This document shows positions 1 through 11,073 of a stretch of 64,000 nt of DNA, in pieces. How positions within the stretch are numbered: the first letter of the stretch is position 1; each line of letters opens with the position of its first letter. Location of the stretch: NCBI GenBank assembly GCA_900491605.1, contig UESW01004377.1, forward strand, positions 247,971 to 311,970, read 5' to 3'. The translations under genes were made by a program, and so were the position numbers. Source of the stretch: Calamus simplicifolius. Its lineage: Eukaryota; Streptophyta; Magnoliopsida; Arecales; Arecaceae. Below the pieces are notes generated by a model. It did not search any database, was not told the DNA's origin, and worked only from the letters and a program-made list of their open reading frames with translations.

Positions 1-34
1 ATCCCGGATCATCCCTGAACCGTTGCCATCCCTA
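1..34. mobile_element. Right terminus of a hAT-like transposon (partial)
   Basis: Read on the minus strand, the first 34 bases begin TAGGGATGGCAACGG, which resembles the terminal inverted repeats of many plant hAT elements (TAGGG-type end followed by GTGGCAA or ATGGCAA). The rest of the element and its left end lie outside the window, so neither the inverted repeat nor an 8-bp target duplication can be tested. The call rests on the terminal motif only. Confidence 0.35.
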
Positions 35-737
35 ATTCAACCCTTAATTGCATCTAATGCTTTGACATGCTTCAATTATGCTTTTATGGCTGGATTAAGG
101 TCCAAACTATCTTGTGGTCTCGCAATCTGTGCCCTCCATTGGTCCAAACAACTATCTGAGCACCTAGCTAATTCTTGCACCCTTTGGTGTCCTCCCTTGG
201 ACCCAAGAAAATAATTTTTAGCAAAATCCGGCTCCCACCATTAGGAAAACCTGATACCATAAGTAGGGAAGAAACTCCAAAAACTATTGCCAGTTGATCT
301 GGCCAGCAAAAACCTAGCAATCTGCATCAGTTTCATGTTAGAGGTCTTTAGCTGACAAATATTTCATGGCAAGACCTCCACACATAACTACATTTTTCTT
401 TGTTGCACTCCTGTTTTCAAGGACTATTATGATCATAGCATCCAGGGGTATTTGATAAATGACTCTTGAAAAGTTGCGATTATAATTTTTAATTCTTATT
501 GACTATTCTATAAATTCTAATCCCTTTATATATAGATATATATATCATTCTAGTAGATACACTTGTCTCATTAGTGTGTACATTTATATTTATATTCTCA
601 CTATTCATACTTATCCGCACATTACATACATTTATTAGAGATCGCTTGTTAAAAATAAAATCTTGGATAAGTCAAAGAAATAAAGGGAAATAGTCTGAGA
701 ATAGAGGACAAAGTTAATGCGTAGGTGGATGAACATG
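35..737. other. Unassigned AT-rich DNA
   Basis: No recognisable gene or repeat. A 63-residue open frame at 23-214 has no family features and overlaps the putative hAT end. The segment has a short TA-rich tract near 535-552 and no terminal motifs. Confidence 0.4.
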
Positions 738-1012
738 CACTACAAGAATCCTACATTTTAGCGACGCCAAAATGGCATCGCTAACAAAGAAAATGGCATC
801 GCTAATTACAATTAGCGATTCCAAAAAATGGTCGTTAAATCATTGATCACTAAGAAATTTAGCAATACCAACGTGGTGCATCGCTAAATAGCAATGCCAT
901 TATCGATGCTAAAACAAGCGTCACAATATGCCATCGCTAATTAGCGACACTGCATGTGCATTGCTGAATGCATCGCTAATTAGCGACTCCTCTAATGGCG
1001 TTACTAATTAGA
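738..1012. mobile_element. CACTA-type transposon end with subterminal repeats
   Basis: The segment starts with CACTACAAGAA (738-748), the usual terminus of plant CACTA (En/Spm-like) elements. It is followed by repeated copies, in both orientations, of a 12-base motif of the form TTAGCGATGCCA. The first copies face each other as TTAGCGACGCCA and TGGCATCGCTAA with a three-base spacer. Such subterminal arrays are normal for transposase binding in this superfamily. No matching TTCTTGTAGTG end appears before copia A begins, so this is a one-ended fragment or a derivative cut by later insertions. Confidence 0.6.
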
Positions 1013-1335
1013 TTTATCATTTCTTCAATTCATGGCCTATCTTCCAAAACATTGCAAAATTATAAGAAATGTTAATATTGTAACAAATATTTAAAATATG
1101 AATTGTAGCAAATATGTTAACAAATAATTAACACGAACATCTTTAACCTTATAATAGACAAATATTTGTAACAAATATTAAATCATGAATCAAATATATA
1201 AACATAGATTGAAAGTTTATTTATAAACTTTAATATTTGTTACAAATAATATATACCAATTTTCGATGAATAATAGCTAAAATTTCCAATGAAATGTTTG
1301 CTAAGATAGAATTGAGTATGAAGAAGATTTGAGTA
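1013..1335. other. AT-rich flank of copia A
   Basis: About 320 bases of AT-rich sequence with repeated AACAAATAT-like words and no gene. The last five bases before the element (AGTTC, 1336-1340) are the left target-site duplication of copia A. Confidence 0.5.
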
Positions 1336-1340
1336 AGTTC

Positions 1341-1743
1341 TATTGAGAATTTGAAGAAAGGAAGAAGAAATAGAGATAAGGATTAAAACCGAGAGATATG
1401 AAGATAAGAATATGAATAGAGGCTTGAACACGATTGAATCGCTATCCTCAAACGTTATTTGCGCTCTCTGAAATGCTTTTTGAGTCAACCACAAATACGT
1501 TTGTAGGATTTTAACAAGCCTTGATCAAGAGTGCATAAAACCATTAATGAACCCTTAATCGTAGGAAATATGTATAGATTTTCTGGAATGTGTTCAAAAA
1601 AGAACGCTGCGGTCTGGGACTCATTGATTCATCGGAGCGCCGTGACGCTTCGTAATAATTTTTTTCCATTGTGAGAATCATCGTGATAGAGTCCGCGACT
1701 CTCACTAAAACGTCGCTTAATTTAATGTGAAAAAAATCCAACA
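1341..1743 (-). repeat. 3' LTR of copia A
   Basis: Aligns along its whole length with 24226-24625. On the plus strand it starts TATTGAGAATTTG (the other copy has TGTTGAGAATTTG, so the terminal TG is mutated) and ends TCCAACA. A purine tract on the minus strand (complement of ATCCCCCAC from 1744) borders it, as expected for the polypurine tract. This sets it as the 3' LTR of a minus-strand element. Confidence 0.85.
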
Positions 1744-2259
1744 ATCCCCCACTTGGTCACATTGAACTAAGTACAATCCGAATAGATTAAAGAAGTGTTA
1801 ATACAGTTGGCTATTTTTTGATTTGAACCTAACCTTAGTGAAAGCATCATAAAGTCTTAACGAGATTATCGATAGCATAGAAGCTTTGAACCGTTATCCC
1901 TTGTGTCAAGACCGATGACACTCCATACACACTCCTTAGAGTTCTTTGTCTACACCATTCGCTCAGCATAATTTATGGCCATGTGCTTATCTTGTTTCAT
2001 GAACCTTTTCATAAGAGAAACTTTAACTCTCACTTGAGACGATACCATCTCAAGGTTCACATAGGTGAAGTTCTTTCAGTATCTCTGTTACAGTAGATAC
2101 TTGTCCACATTATTGAACTTCATTAAGAGTTTAAAAACTCAACCCTCCAACTTGTAACAATCAGCACTATACACTAAGTGCAGCTACAATCTACTTATCA
2201 ATGATTTGTTATCCATTGAACCTAAGACTAGTTATTTTCTAGTATTGGGTTGGGTTGCC

Positions 2260-2953
2260 ATCATTGATGGACTTTTACTCAAGGAGTTTTAGACACATCC
2301 CTCTGAAAGTCATCTTCACTAAATCTCTTGTAAGAGGTTTAGTAAGTGGATCAGCTAGATTATAGTTTGATCGCAAAAAAGTAAGAGAAATTATTCCATC
2401 CTTGATTAAATTTCTTACATACTCATCATAACTAATAGTCTAGACTTTCCATTGTACACTTTGCTGCACGCTCTAACTAAAGTAGCTTGGCTATCACAAT
2501 ATATCGATATAGTTGAAATATTCTCACAATCCAATAAAATTTCCAATAGAAGATTCCTTAACCACTCAGCCTTTGTCCTGCTGAAGCTAGAGCCACAAAC
2601 TCTGACTCCATTGTTGAGTATGTAATGTAAGTTTGTTTCTTGAATTTCTAAGATATTGCATCATTCGCTAGTGTAAACACCCAACCAGTGATAGATTTAC
2701 TATTTCCCACACTCGATATCCAACTTGCATCAGTATATCGTTCCAATATAGCAGAAAATTTAGAGTATTTTAGACTTAGCCTTTTGGTTTTTAAAAGATA
2801 ACTAAAGTCTCTACCAATAGCCTTCCAATGATCTACACTTGGGTTGCTAGGAAACCTACTCAACTTACTAACTACAAATGCTATATCGGGTCTAGTATAT
2901 TGCATCAAATATATTAGATAGCCAATATCACTTGCATACTCAAGTTGAGCCAT
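2260..2953 (-). pseudogene. Copia A RNase H domain (decayed)
   Basis: Ribonuclease H part of the copia A polyprotein, which removes the RNA template during reverse transcription. The open frame at 2648-2953 carries the conserved connecting region (YLMQYTRPDIAFVVSKLSRF) and the start of the RNase H fold (YTDASW, then SKSITGWVF). The frame then breaks, but further conserved copia words continue to about 2260, including the expected end of pol. Lies between the reverse transcriptase part and the 3' LTR, as in all copia elements. Frame breaks show it is inactive. Confidence 0.8.
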
Positions 2954-3770
2954 GGTTCATCCACTATTCTTTTCAAGCTTAAGACTTGGATCAAACGGGG
3001 TATTCACTTTTTGAACTTCAAATGTTTGAACTTGTGTAACACTTTCTCAACATAATATGATTGATCAAGTTCAAAACCCCCACTATTTTGTTTTACTTTG
3101 ATGCCCAAAATGGTGTCAACTTGTCCAAAATCTTTCATCTTGAAAGTGGATGATAGAACCCCTTCGTTTCTTGTATGCCTTTTATTTCATTGCTAATGAT
3201 CAACATATCATCAACATAAAGGCACACATATACCACAAGGTCATCATGCACTTTAGTATATAAACACTTGTCAGAATGTTGTAAACAAATTTATTTGAGA
3301 GTATAACATAGTTAAACTTCTCATGCCATTGTTTGGACGCTTGTTTCAATCCATACAAGGATTTAACAAGCTTGCACACCTTATGTTCATTATCCGATAG
3401 AACAAAACCCTATGGTTGTTCCATACATACCTCCTTATTGAGATTACCATTTAGAAATACCATTTTGACATCCATTGATGAACATAAAGATTGTGCAATA
3501 AAGCCAATGCAAACAATACTCTAATTATTGTTATTCTAGCTACAGGTACATATATCAAAATAGTCCATTCCTTCTTTTTGTCGAAAACCTTTAGCTACTA
3601 ATCTAACATTATAGGTATTTAAAGTACCATTACTATGATACTTCTTCTTAAATACCCATTTACAACCAATAGGCTTAGACCTTTTGGGTAAATTGACAAG
3701 CTCCCAAATGTAGTTTGACATAATAAACCCATCTTATCTTGAATAACTTCCTTTAAAAAGTAGAATCTCT
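2954..3770 (-). pseudogene. Copia A reverse transcriptase domain (decayed)
   Basis: Reverse transcriptase part of copia A. The open frame at 3536-3721 holds the N-terminal RT block (SKPIGCKWVFKKKY followed by VRLVAKGFRQKEG). The catalytic YVDDM block lies at about 3190-3240, in a different frame from the N-terminal block, preceded by VVYVCL. The central DVKTAFL-type block is broken. Order and spacing fit copia RT of about 250 residues. Frameshifts and stops make it non-functional. Confidence 0.8.
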
Positions 3771-3899
3771 CGAAGCCATTGCTTTCTTAAAAGTTTTAGG
3801 ATCATCTTTCACTTGAAGAATAATAGGTACCTTACAAATAAAATATAATTCTCTCGACTTTCTTCTACTAAATAGAAAGAAATGAGTTAAGAATCTATC

Positions 3900-4878
3900 T
3901 CTTCAGGTCCTAAATTCTTAACTTTTCGGATTCTCTTACTTTTTTAAAGTTTCTTTGAAGTATTCTCCTCGCAGGAATCTTCATTTGTGGTACTTTGAGA
4001 ATTCTTTTCGGAAATGATAAAATTCTCAAAGAACTCCATATCTTTAGATTCTATTATCACATTAGACTAAATTAAAGAGTCTATAGGCTTTGCTATTTGT
4101 AGCATATCCTACAAAAGCACACCTAATTTCATGAGGACCCAACTTGGTTCTTTTAGGATCGGTGTTCTTGCAATAAGCAAGACACCCCCATACTTTAAAA
4201 TAGCCTATATTAGGCTTTCTGCCTTTTCACAACTCATATGGATAGGTCTTATTCTTTTTAATAAAAATTCTATTAAGAATATGATATGCAAATATTAAAA
4301 GGCAACTCAGCATGCAACAACATGGAATTTATCATCTCTAAAAATATTCTATTTTTACATTCTGCTAACCCATTTTGTTCGGGTGTGCATAGTACAGAAC
4401 ACTCATGTATGATTCCATTTTATTCACAAAACACATTAAAATCATTAGGAAAAAATTCTTCACCCCTATCACTTCTAAGGATTTTAATATTTCTACCTAA
4501 TTGGTTTTCAACTTTTGCTTTATAAACTTTAAATGCATGGAAAGCCTCATCTTTATGCTTAAGTAAGTAAATGTATGTATATCTAGAGAAATCATCAATA
4601 AAAGTAATAAAATATCTATGCACAAGTTCTAGCAAATTAGTATTTCTCTCTACACTATGAAATGGCTTTTCAGTCATCTTTGATTTAATGCAAATTTTAC
4701 ATTTATTAAACTTATCAATATTACAAAAAATCATGCCATATTTAATTAATCTTTTCATAGTGCTAATACCAATATGTGCTATTCTACCATGCCATAAAGT
4801 AACGAAATCATCAATATAAGCAGAAGACACACTATTGTTATTATTATTATTATTATCAATAATACAAAGCTTGACCAT
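3900..4878 (-). pseudogene. Copia A integrase with GAG-pre-integrase segment (decayed)
   Basis: Integrase of copia A, which joins element DNA to the genome. In the frame 4420-4878 the pre-integrase zinc-binding region is visible (LWHGRIAHIGISTMKRL, then a CKICI pair). The core follows with FIDDFSRYTYIYLLKHKDEAF and ILRSDRGEEF, which include the second acidic residue. The segment holding the first D (HTDVCGP-like) is replaced by sequence without it. Downstream near 4090-4130 the C-terminal CAFVGYATNSKAYRL motif survives in a shifted frame. The host recoding is clearly lost. Confidence 0.8.
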
Positions 4879-5330
4879 TCATCAATAGAATAACAAAAAC
4901 ACCATTGTGAGATAGTATAAGTTTTTCTAATTCAAATATACTTTTAATCTCTGATTTGCCCAATAAATCTTCACTAACAATATTTATATTCATATCCGGC
5001 ACATACAGCACATTGATCAAAGTGATCTTGTTGCTGGATGTGAAGTGGAGATCCACTCTTCCTTTCCCAAGCACCTTGGATCAGCCTTCATTTTTCATTA
5101 GAATTTCTTATCCATTGATGATATCCACATAAGTCTTAAAATGTAACTTATCGTAGAAAACATGGATGGTGGTACAAGTATCATACCACCAACCGAAAAC
5201 CTTGCCTCTGACCACCATGACTTCGCTCACGGTGGCGACTATCTCATCGTCTACTTTGATTATATTTTTCTTATAGGTTTGCCCCTTTTGATGCCTGCAA
5301 TCACGAGCAAAGTATCCATGTTTGCCACAT
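4856..5330 (-). pseudogene. Copia A protease region
   Basis: Aspartic protease that would cut the Gag-Pol polyprotein. The frame at 5108-5443 ends with WWYDTCTTIHVFYDKLHF, matching the copia protease active-site region (D-S/T-G) but with DTC in place of D-T/S-G. The frame at 4856-5074 continues with LGKGRVDLHFTSSNKITLINVLYVPDM, a typical C-terminal half of copia protease. The two parts are in different frames. A plus-strand frame at 5162-5545 is only the shadow of this region. Confidence 0.75.
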
Positions 5331-5876
5331 ACAAAGCAACTCACATTGGGCTTATTTTTGTTGGATTTCTTAAACTTATCTTGATCCCTTTTAAGACCAA
5401 GTTTATTCTCTTTCGTTTTCTTGGACTTCTTAGGATTGCTCACAGCATTTGCCTTCGAAGTACCAAATTCACTTTCTCAATCTTTTCACGCACCCTCGAT
5501 TCCTCCTCGATTCAAATGTGTTTTTGCAATTGTTCCAAGGAATAATCCTCAGAGTTGTGAAGTACTTTCTTTCTGATTCTATTCCAAGATGATGGCAACT
5601 TTGCAATAATTGCACCTACTTGAAAAGGTTCGAAAACCTCTATCTTCATTGCCACCAATTTGTTGACAATAATTTCTAACTTATGCCCTTGTGCATTCCA
5701 AATCTCCCACAGAAATTGAGTGTTGGTATAGAGGTCGTAGAGGCGATTCAACAATGCGTTGAGGATATGGCCATGGCATATGAGTTCATCTTTACGCCTC
5801 TTCTTTCTTTTGGCCTTGAGTTCTTCAGAGTCCTCGGCAGTGGGCTTGGGAATATATGCCAAATTCGAATATAACA
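5331..5876 (-). pseudogene. Copia A gag, main part
   Basis: Capsid/nucleocapsid polyprotein of copia A. The frame at 5512-5913 contains a UBN2-type gag segment (EELKAKRKKRRKDELICHGH, then AIIAKLPSSWNRIRKK). The frame at 5108-5443 contains a lysine-rich stretch and a CCHC zinc knuckle (CFVCGKHGYFARDC, CX2CX4HX4C). The N-terminal part is displaced to 24069-24225 by gypsy B. The codons just before 5877 continue directly at 24069 once the TAACA duplication is counted once. Confidence 0.8.
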
Positions 5877-6875
5877 TGTTGAGGGGTAAAATCGTTATTG
5901 CATTAATATCCATGCAAGGAGGCTAAGACCGACCCCTTCCCTTCGTATCTCCCGGGCTCCCATAGCTCGTCCTCCCCGAGCTCCTATAGCTCGGCTTCCC
6001 CGAGCTTCCATAGCTCGTCTCTCCCGAGCTTCTCTAGCTCGGTTTCCCCGAGCTTCCCTAGTTCGGCTTCCCCGAGCTTCCCTAGCTCGGCTTCTCCGAG
6101 CTTCCATAGCTCGGCTTCTCCGAGCTTCCGTAGCTCGGCTTCCCCGAGCTTCCCTAGCTCGGCTTCCCCGAGCTTCCCTAGCTCGGCTCTCCCGAGCTCC
6201 CATAGCTCGGCTCTCCCGAGCTTTCTGTAGCTTGTTTTCCCCGAGCCTCCATGGTCCGGCTTCACTGAACGACCCACGATCCAATACCCACCTCCACGGA
6301 ACCTGACGCGGGAGAGCCTAAGCATACTGTAACAGCATCCTAGGCAAGGAATCATGCTGAGAAGTGGTCTAGAACCTATCAAGGCTACCTGGGACCTACA
6401 CACCTACCAGATCTCAAGCCATCAAGGAGCTCTCCTAGCCGTCGATCCCCTAATAGACAAGATATGGATCCCAACAGCTCCACAATGGCCTGATTCGATC
6501 CATCCCCGTATCCTAACAACCTCTGAACCTTCCAGAAGACGCTCAAGATCCAAGTGACAGCCTATAAGTATCACGCTCACAGATTTCCTCAGGTACGCGT
6601 GCGCTCATACCCTCACTCCCACTCTCCTGCTCTCCTACTGCTCGTCGGTGCTCTCGCCCCCCTAGAGCTCCCGATTGGCCGCCCCCCAGAGAGACTCCTC
6701 GGAGAGATCCACCTTCCCATTTTCTGATTGATCGTCGATTTCCTTCCACTAACTTGAGCGTCGGAGGGTCTTCCACGGAGGGCCACCCTCAATGCCTCTC
6801 GCGCGAGGACTTGTGCAGGTCCGCCCCCTGGAGATCAACTGCGCTCGAGTCGGAGGACAGATCCCGGCGGCAACA
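5877..6875 (+). repeat. 5' LTR of gypsy B
   Basis: 999-bp LTR beginning TGTTGAGGGGTAAAATCG and ending GGCAACA. From about 5960 to 6240 it holds an irregular minisatellite of about 19-20 bp whose unit pairs with itself (AGCTCGG ... CCGAGCT). A candidate TATA box CTATAAGTA lies at 6562-6570, so transcription would start near 6595. Long open frames seen on the minus strand here only reflect the repeat. Roughly nine in ten bases match the 3' copy in the part I compared by eye (about 6310-6540). Confidence 0.88.
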
Positions 6876-6876
6876 G

Positions 6877-6896
6877 ATTGGCGCTAGAGGAAGGGT
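6877..6896 (+). promoter_or_regulatory. Primer-binding site of gypsy B
   Basis: Directly after the LTR the sequence reads ATTGGCGCTAGAGGAAGG. TTGGCGC is the usual start of the tRNA primer-binding site in plant Tat/Athila gypsy elements. Gypsy E carries a related site (TTGGCGCACCAGGAAAG) at the same place. Confidence 0.75.
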
Positions 6897-6960
6897 CTCA
6901 AGTCCCATTAAAACTTGAAGAAAGGAGACAAGGATCCTAATATGGAGTAGAACCTCTCTA

Positions 6961-8385
6961 ATGGCCAATTGGAGAAGAGAAATCTCTGAAGCTCAAGATC
7001 AGGTCGCTTCCCAAAGGCCTGATCCAACGAGCGATGTAGCGCCGCAACCACCACCAGTCGAAACCCCGTCACCGCCTGCCATCCCGGTGACCCAGGACCA
7101 GTTTGCCTCGCTGGTCCAACAAGTTCAGACTCTGACCCACCTGGTCCAGGAGCACCTTACGGCTCCTCCTGCTCCACACTTTCATAAGGAAGCAGCAGTT
7201 CCTTCTTCGTCGGCAACTTCCTCCTCCAGTCCGCATAAATCCATGGACCCCCCACATCGACCTAAAGGGGACAAGCCAGTCCCGCGAGGCGGTCACGATA
7301 GAGATCCTCCCAGATCTCGGTGAGCTCGGTCTCTCTCTCCGGTGACCTCCCACCATGATTCGATGCCGTCTCTGTGATCTTCTCGCCCAGCTCCTCCTCT
7401 GGCTGGCGAAGAGGAGATCCATCATCAGATCCAGGAAATACATCAGGAACTGGACGCTGCCAAGCAGGCCCATCCGCCCCAGCCCAAAGCGGAGTAGGGC
7501 ATCCCTTTCTCTAAGAGGATTATGGAGGAAGTGATTCCCTCCCATGTCAAGTTACCAGCCATCGAACCTTACCATGGCTCTTCTGACCCAGACGACCATC
7601 TTAGCAGCTTCCGGTCAATAATGATATTCCATGGAGCATTCAACGCGGTCCTCTGCCGTGCTTTCCCTCCACCCTTAGGGGATCTGTCTGGACCTGGTTC
7701 AATGCTTTAAAACCAGGTTCCATCGATTCATTTGACGAGCTGAGCCACCTTTTTATTGGTCAGTTCGTCAGCAGTCGCCGCCACCGACGAAGATCCGACT
7801 CCCTCTCTGAAGTTAAGCAGAGAGAGGGGGAGTCCTTGAGAAATTATCTTGGCCGTTTTAATAAGGCCATGTTAGAGGTAGACCACCTTAATCATGAGGT
7901 GGCTATGTCCACCTTGGCAGGGGGAGTATCGAAGGAGAGCAACTTCTACCTAGCTATGGAGGTCAGCTACCCCCCCAGCCTCTCTGATATGATGGCCTTG
8001 GCGGACAAGTACGCCAGGGTCGAAGAATCGCGGAGAGTTGCCCGTGCCGAGTAGGCAAAGAAGAAGGAGCCCAAGGGTCCCGACAGGCACCGTCCCGCCC
8101 GTCGGCCAAGTCCACCTCGCCGCCAAAGAGTTCCCCTGCTGCCGCCAAGGAATTGCTCCCGGAGCCCCCCAGGCGATTCGACCACTACACTCCGCTGACC
8201 GTGCCCCGGCGCAAATCCTCATGGAAATAGAGCACCAGCTCCCCCGGCCAGTACCTCTCCGAGGGAACCCTACCCGAAGAGATCCCACCAAGTACTGCCA
8301 TTACCACCGGGAGCACGGCCACGACACTGAAGAATGCTGGCAGTTGAAAAACGAAATCGAGAGGCTGATCCAGCGGGGCGACTGA
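6961..8385 (+). pseudogene. Gypsy B gag (broken)
   Basis: Capsid polyprotein of gypsy B. An open frame starts at 6961 (MANWRREISEAQDQV) with a proline-rich N-terminal part. After a break, 7522-7710 carries the retrotransposon gag domain start (VKLPAIEPYHGSSDPDDHLSSF) and 7836-8054 its end (LRNYLGRFN-type motif, then MALADKYARVEESRR). Near 8300-8340 lies YCHYHREHGHDTEECWQLK, the CCHC-like finger seen in Tat gags. At least three frame breaks separate these parts, so no full Gag can be made. Confidence 0.82.
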
Positions 8386-8554
8386 ATCAGTTCAGGAGGG
8401 CGCCCGAGCCACAACAAGGAGGTGACCGTCAGCCCGAACTTCAACAACCTCCTCCTCCACCGAATCCGTCCGTGATCGGCCGCATTAACATGATTGAAGA
8501 GGCCGACGGATCGAGCCCTAGGGGCAACAGTGAAGGATCGGCGCCAAAGAAGGC

Positions 8555-8959
8555 ATGGACGGACGAGCTCTCTTCTCCGACGATGATCTCCAAGGGATAC
8601 AGCTTCCCCATGAAGACGCACTAGTTGTATCCCTCAATTTAAATAACTATGATGTAAGCCGAATCCTTATTGATAGTGGAAGTTCGGTGAATATTTTGTA
8701 CCTCGGTGTGTTTGCCAGGATGAAATTACTCATGGAAAACCTGCGAACCGTGGATTCCACCTTGATGGGATTCACTGGCGATGTCATCGTCCCAGAAGGG
8801 GTCGTCACCCTGACAGTCCGCACAGGAACCTGGCCCCTTGTAGCCATTATCCAGACAGACTTCCTAGTAACCGACCTCAGATCTCCATACAATGCGATAT
8901 TAGGCAGGCCCGGCCTGATGTCCCTCAAGGCAGTTGTCTCCATCCGCATCTGTCCATGA
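8555..8959 (+). pseudogene. Gypsy B aspartic protease
   Basis: Retropepsin-like protease. The frame contains the active-site motif LIDSGSSVNIL at about residues 41-51 (D-S-G intact), a flap-like segment, and AILGRPGLMSLKAV, the second conserved ILGR block. The length of about 130 residues suits the domain. It is separated by stops and frame changes from gag upstream and RT downstream, where the family would have one long pol frame. Confidence 0.8.
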
Positions 8960-9251
8960 AATTCCCCACCGAGCGAGGAGTTGGAGTTGTTTGAGGAAGT
9001 CAGGCCATGGCTCGGCAGTGCTTCGTTACAAGCCTTCAGTCTAGAATGCCGGAGGTTGATGGGCTGGATACTCGGGAGGACTTCGCCGAACAGCGAGGAG
9101 AACCAGCAGAGGAATTGGAGGAGGTGCCATTGGATGAGGCTCGTCCCGACCGAACTATAAAAATTGGGTCGCTGCTCAAAGGAGAGTCTCAGCGCAGATT
9201 GATCAGGTTCCTCCAAAGCAACGCTGACATCTTCGCCTGGTCGCCTCTGAT

Positions 9252-10520
9252 ATGCCTGGGATCAGCCCCGAGGTTCTCGTCCATCGTCTCAATGTGGACG
9301 AGATGCATAGGCCCATCAAGCAGAAAAAGAGAAGCTTCACCCCAGAGCGACAAAAGGCCATTGAAGAAGAGGTAGACAAACTCATCAAGGCTAATTTCAT
9401 CCGGGAGATAAATTATCCGAGCTGGCTATCAAACGTCGTCATGGTAAAGAAGTCAAACGGCAAATGGAGAATCTGCATCGACTTCACCGACCTCAACAAA
9501 GCCTGCCCGAAGGACAGCTTCCCCCTCCCTCGGATCGACCAGCTTGTGGACGCCACCTCAGGTCACCAGATGCTGTCATTCATGGATGCCTATTCAGGCT
9601 ACAATCAGATCCGAATGGCCCCTGAGGACGAAGAAAAGACCACCTTCATAACCGACCGAGGTACTTATTGTTACCGTGTCATGCCTTTTGGTCTTAAAAA
9701 TGCAGGTACAACCTACCAGAGGCTGGTTAACAAAGTATTCAAGGAGAAATCGGCCGGAATATGGAGGTGTACGTGGACGACATGCTGGTCAAAAGCAAGG
9801 AGGCATCACAGCATGTCGAGGACCTCATAGAGAGCTTTGCAACGCTGTGCAAGTACGGGATGAGACTCAATCCAACCAAATGCGCCTTCGGCGTTAACTC
9901 CGGGAAGTTTCTTGGCTTCATGGTCTCCCAGCGAGGCATCGAAGCTAACCCCCAGAAGATTCAAGCTCTCCAACAAATGGTGCCCCCGGCATCTGTTAAA
10001 GAGGTCCAGCGCCTAACTGGGAGGATAGCGGCTCTTAACCGCTTTGTGGCACGGTCAGCCGAGAGATGCCTCCCCTTCTTCAAAACCCTTCGGTCGGCTA
10101 AAAACTTCCAGTGGACTCATGAATGCCAAAAGTCATTTCAGGATCTCAAGAAATATCTCGACTCGCCCCCACTTCTCAGCAGTCCGGCCCCGGGCGAGAC
10201 CTATTCTTGTACCTGGCTGTTTCAGAGGGTGCCGTTTGTTCGGTGCTGGTCAGGGAAGAAGGCAAAGTTTAGAAGCCGATCTACTATGTCAGCAAGCTAC
10301 TCCGCGATGCGGAGACGAGGTACAGCAGAATTGAGAAGATGGTGTTGGCCTTAATTACCTCAGTTCGGAAGCTGTAACTGTACTTCCAAGCACATTCTGT
10401 GACGGTCCTGACCAACCAACCCATCAGGGCAGTAGTCCACCATCCCGAGACGTCGGGAAGAATGACCAAGTGGGCCGTCGAGTTGAGTGAGCATGACATA
10501 CACTTTTAGCCTCGCCCAGC
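9252..10520 (+). pseudogene. Gypsy B reverse transcriptase and first RNase H
   Basis: RT in two overlapping frames: 9252-9830 (EREINYPSW-type start, WRICIDFTDLNKACPKDSFP, SFMDAYSGYNQI, MPFGLKNAGTTYQRLVNKVF) and 9761-10354 (MEVYVDDMLVKS with the catalytic YVDD, then LNPTKCAFGV and GKFLGFMVSQRGIEANP). A frameshift near 9755-9765 splits the polymerase just before its active site. The first RNase H follows to about 10520 and is degraded by stops. Active residues of the polymerase are otherwise present. Confidence 0.85.
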
Positions 10521-10533
10521 TATCAAAGCTCAG

Positions 10534-11073
10534 GTGCTTGCCGACTTCCTCCTCGAGTGTACCATCTCGGAGGACGGCTCTACCCTAGACTCCCTTGAAG
10601 AACCAAAATCTGGAGCTCGGTGGCTCCACCATGTCGACGGGTCATCTAATGCCCATCGCTCCAGTGTGGGCCTGGTTCTCACCAGTCCGAAGGGGGTAAC
10701 CTTCAAATATGGCATCCATTTCTCTTTCTCGGCCTCCAACAACGAAGCAGAATACGAAGCCCTGCTAGCCGGCCTCCGAATCGCCTGCAATATGAAGGTG
10801 GAGAAGCTTAGTGCCTTCACCGACTCTCAACTGGTAGCCGATCATGTACGAGGAGAGTTTGAAGCCCGGAAGCCGAACATGGTTCGATATATTCAGGAGG
10901 TGCGGAGCCTGCTTCCCCATTTTGCCGAATTTGAAATCATTCAGATTCCCAGGTCCGAGAATGCCCGCGCCGACCTACTCTCTCGATTGGCGACCACGAG
11001 TCGATGGACGCCGAACAAAAGTTCCACCTGGAGACTCTGGAAAGGCCCAGCATCGCGGAAGCTGACCGGATAA
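10534..11073 (+). pseudogene. Gypsy B second, archaeal-type RNase H (aRH)
   Basis: An extra RNase H domain that plant Tat elements carry after the normal one. The frame begins LADFLLECT and shows WLHHVDGSSN (first acidic residue), NNEAEYEALLAGLRIA (second), VEKLSAFTDSQLVADHV (third) and ENARADLLSRLA near the end (fourth). All four acidic positions are in place. It runs into the integrase region with a frame change at about 11004-11073. Gypsy E has the same domain at 45775-46677. Confidence 0.85.

Noticed and set aside
23..214. 63-residue frame at the left edge
   Set aside because: Overlaps the hAT terminus, no family features, no promoter seen.
5895..6403. Minus-strand frames rich in RESRAREAR-type repeats
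   Set aside because: Lie in the LTR minisatellite of gypsy B; a frame by-product with no start context.
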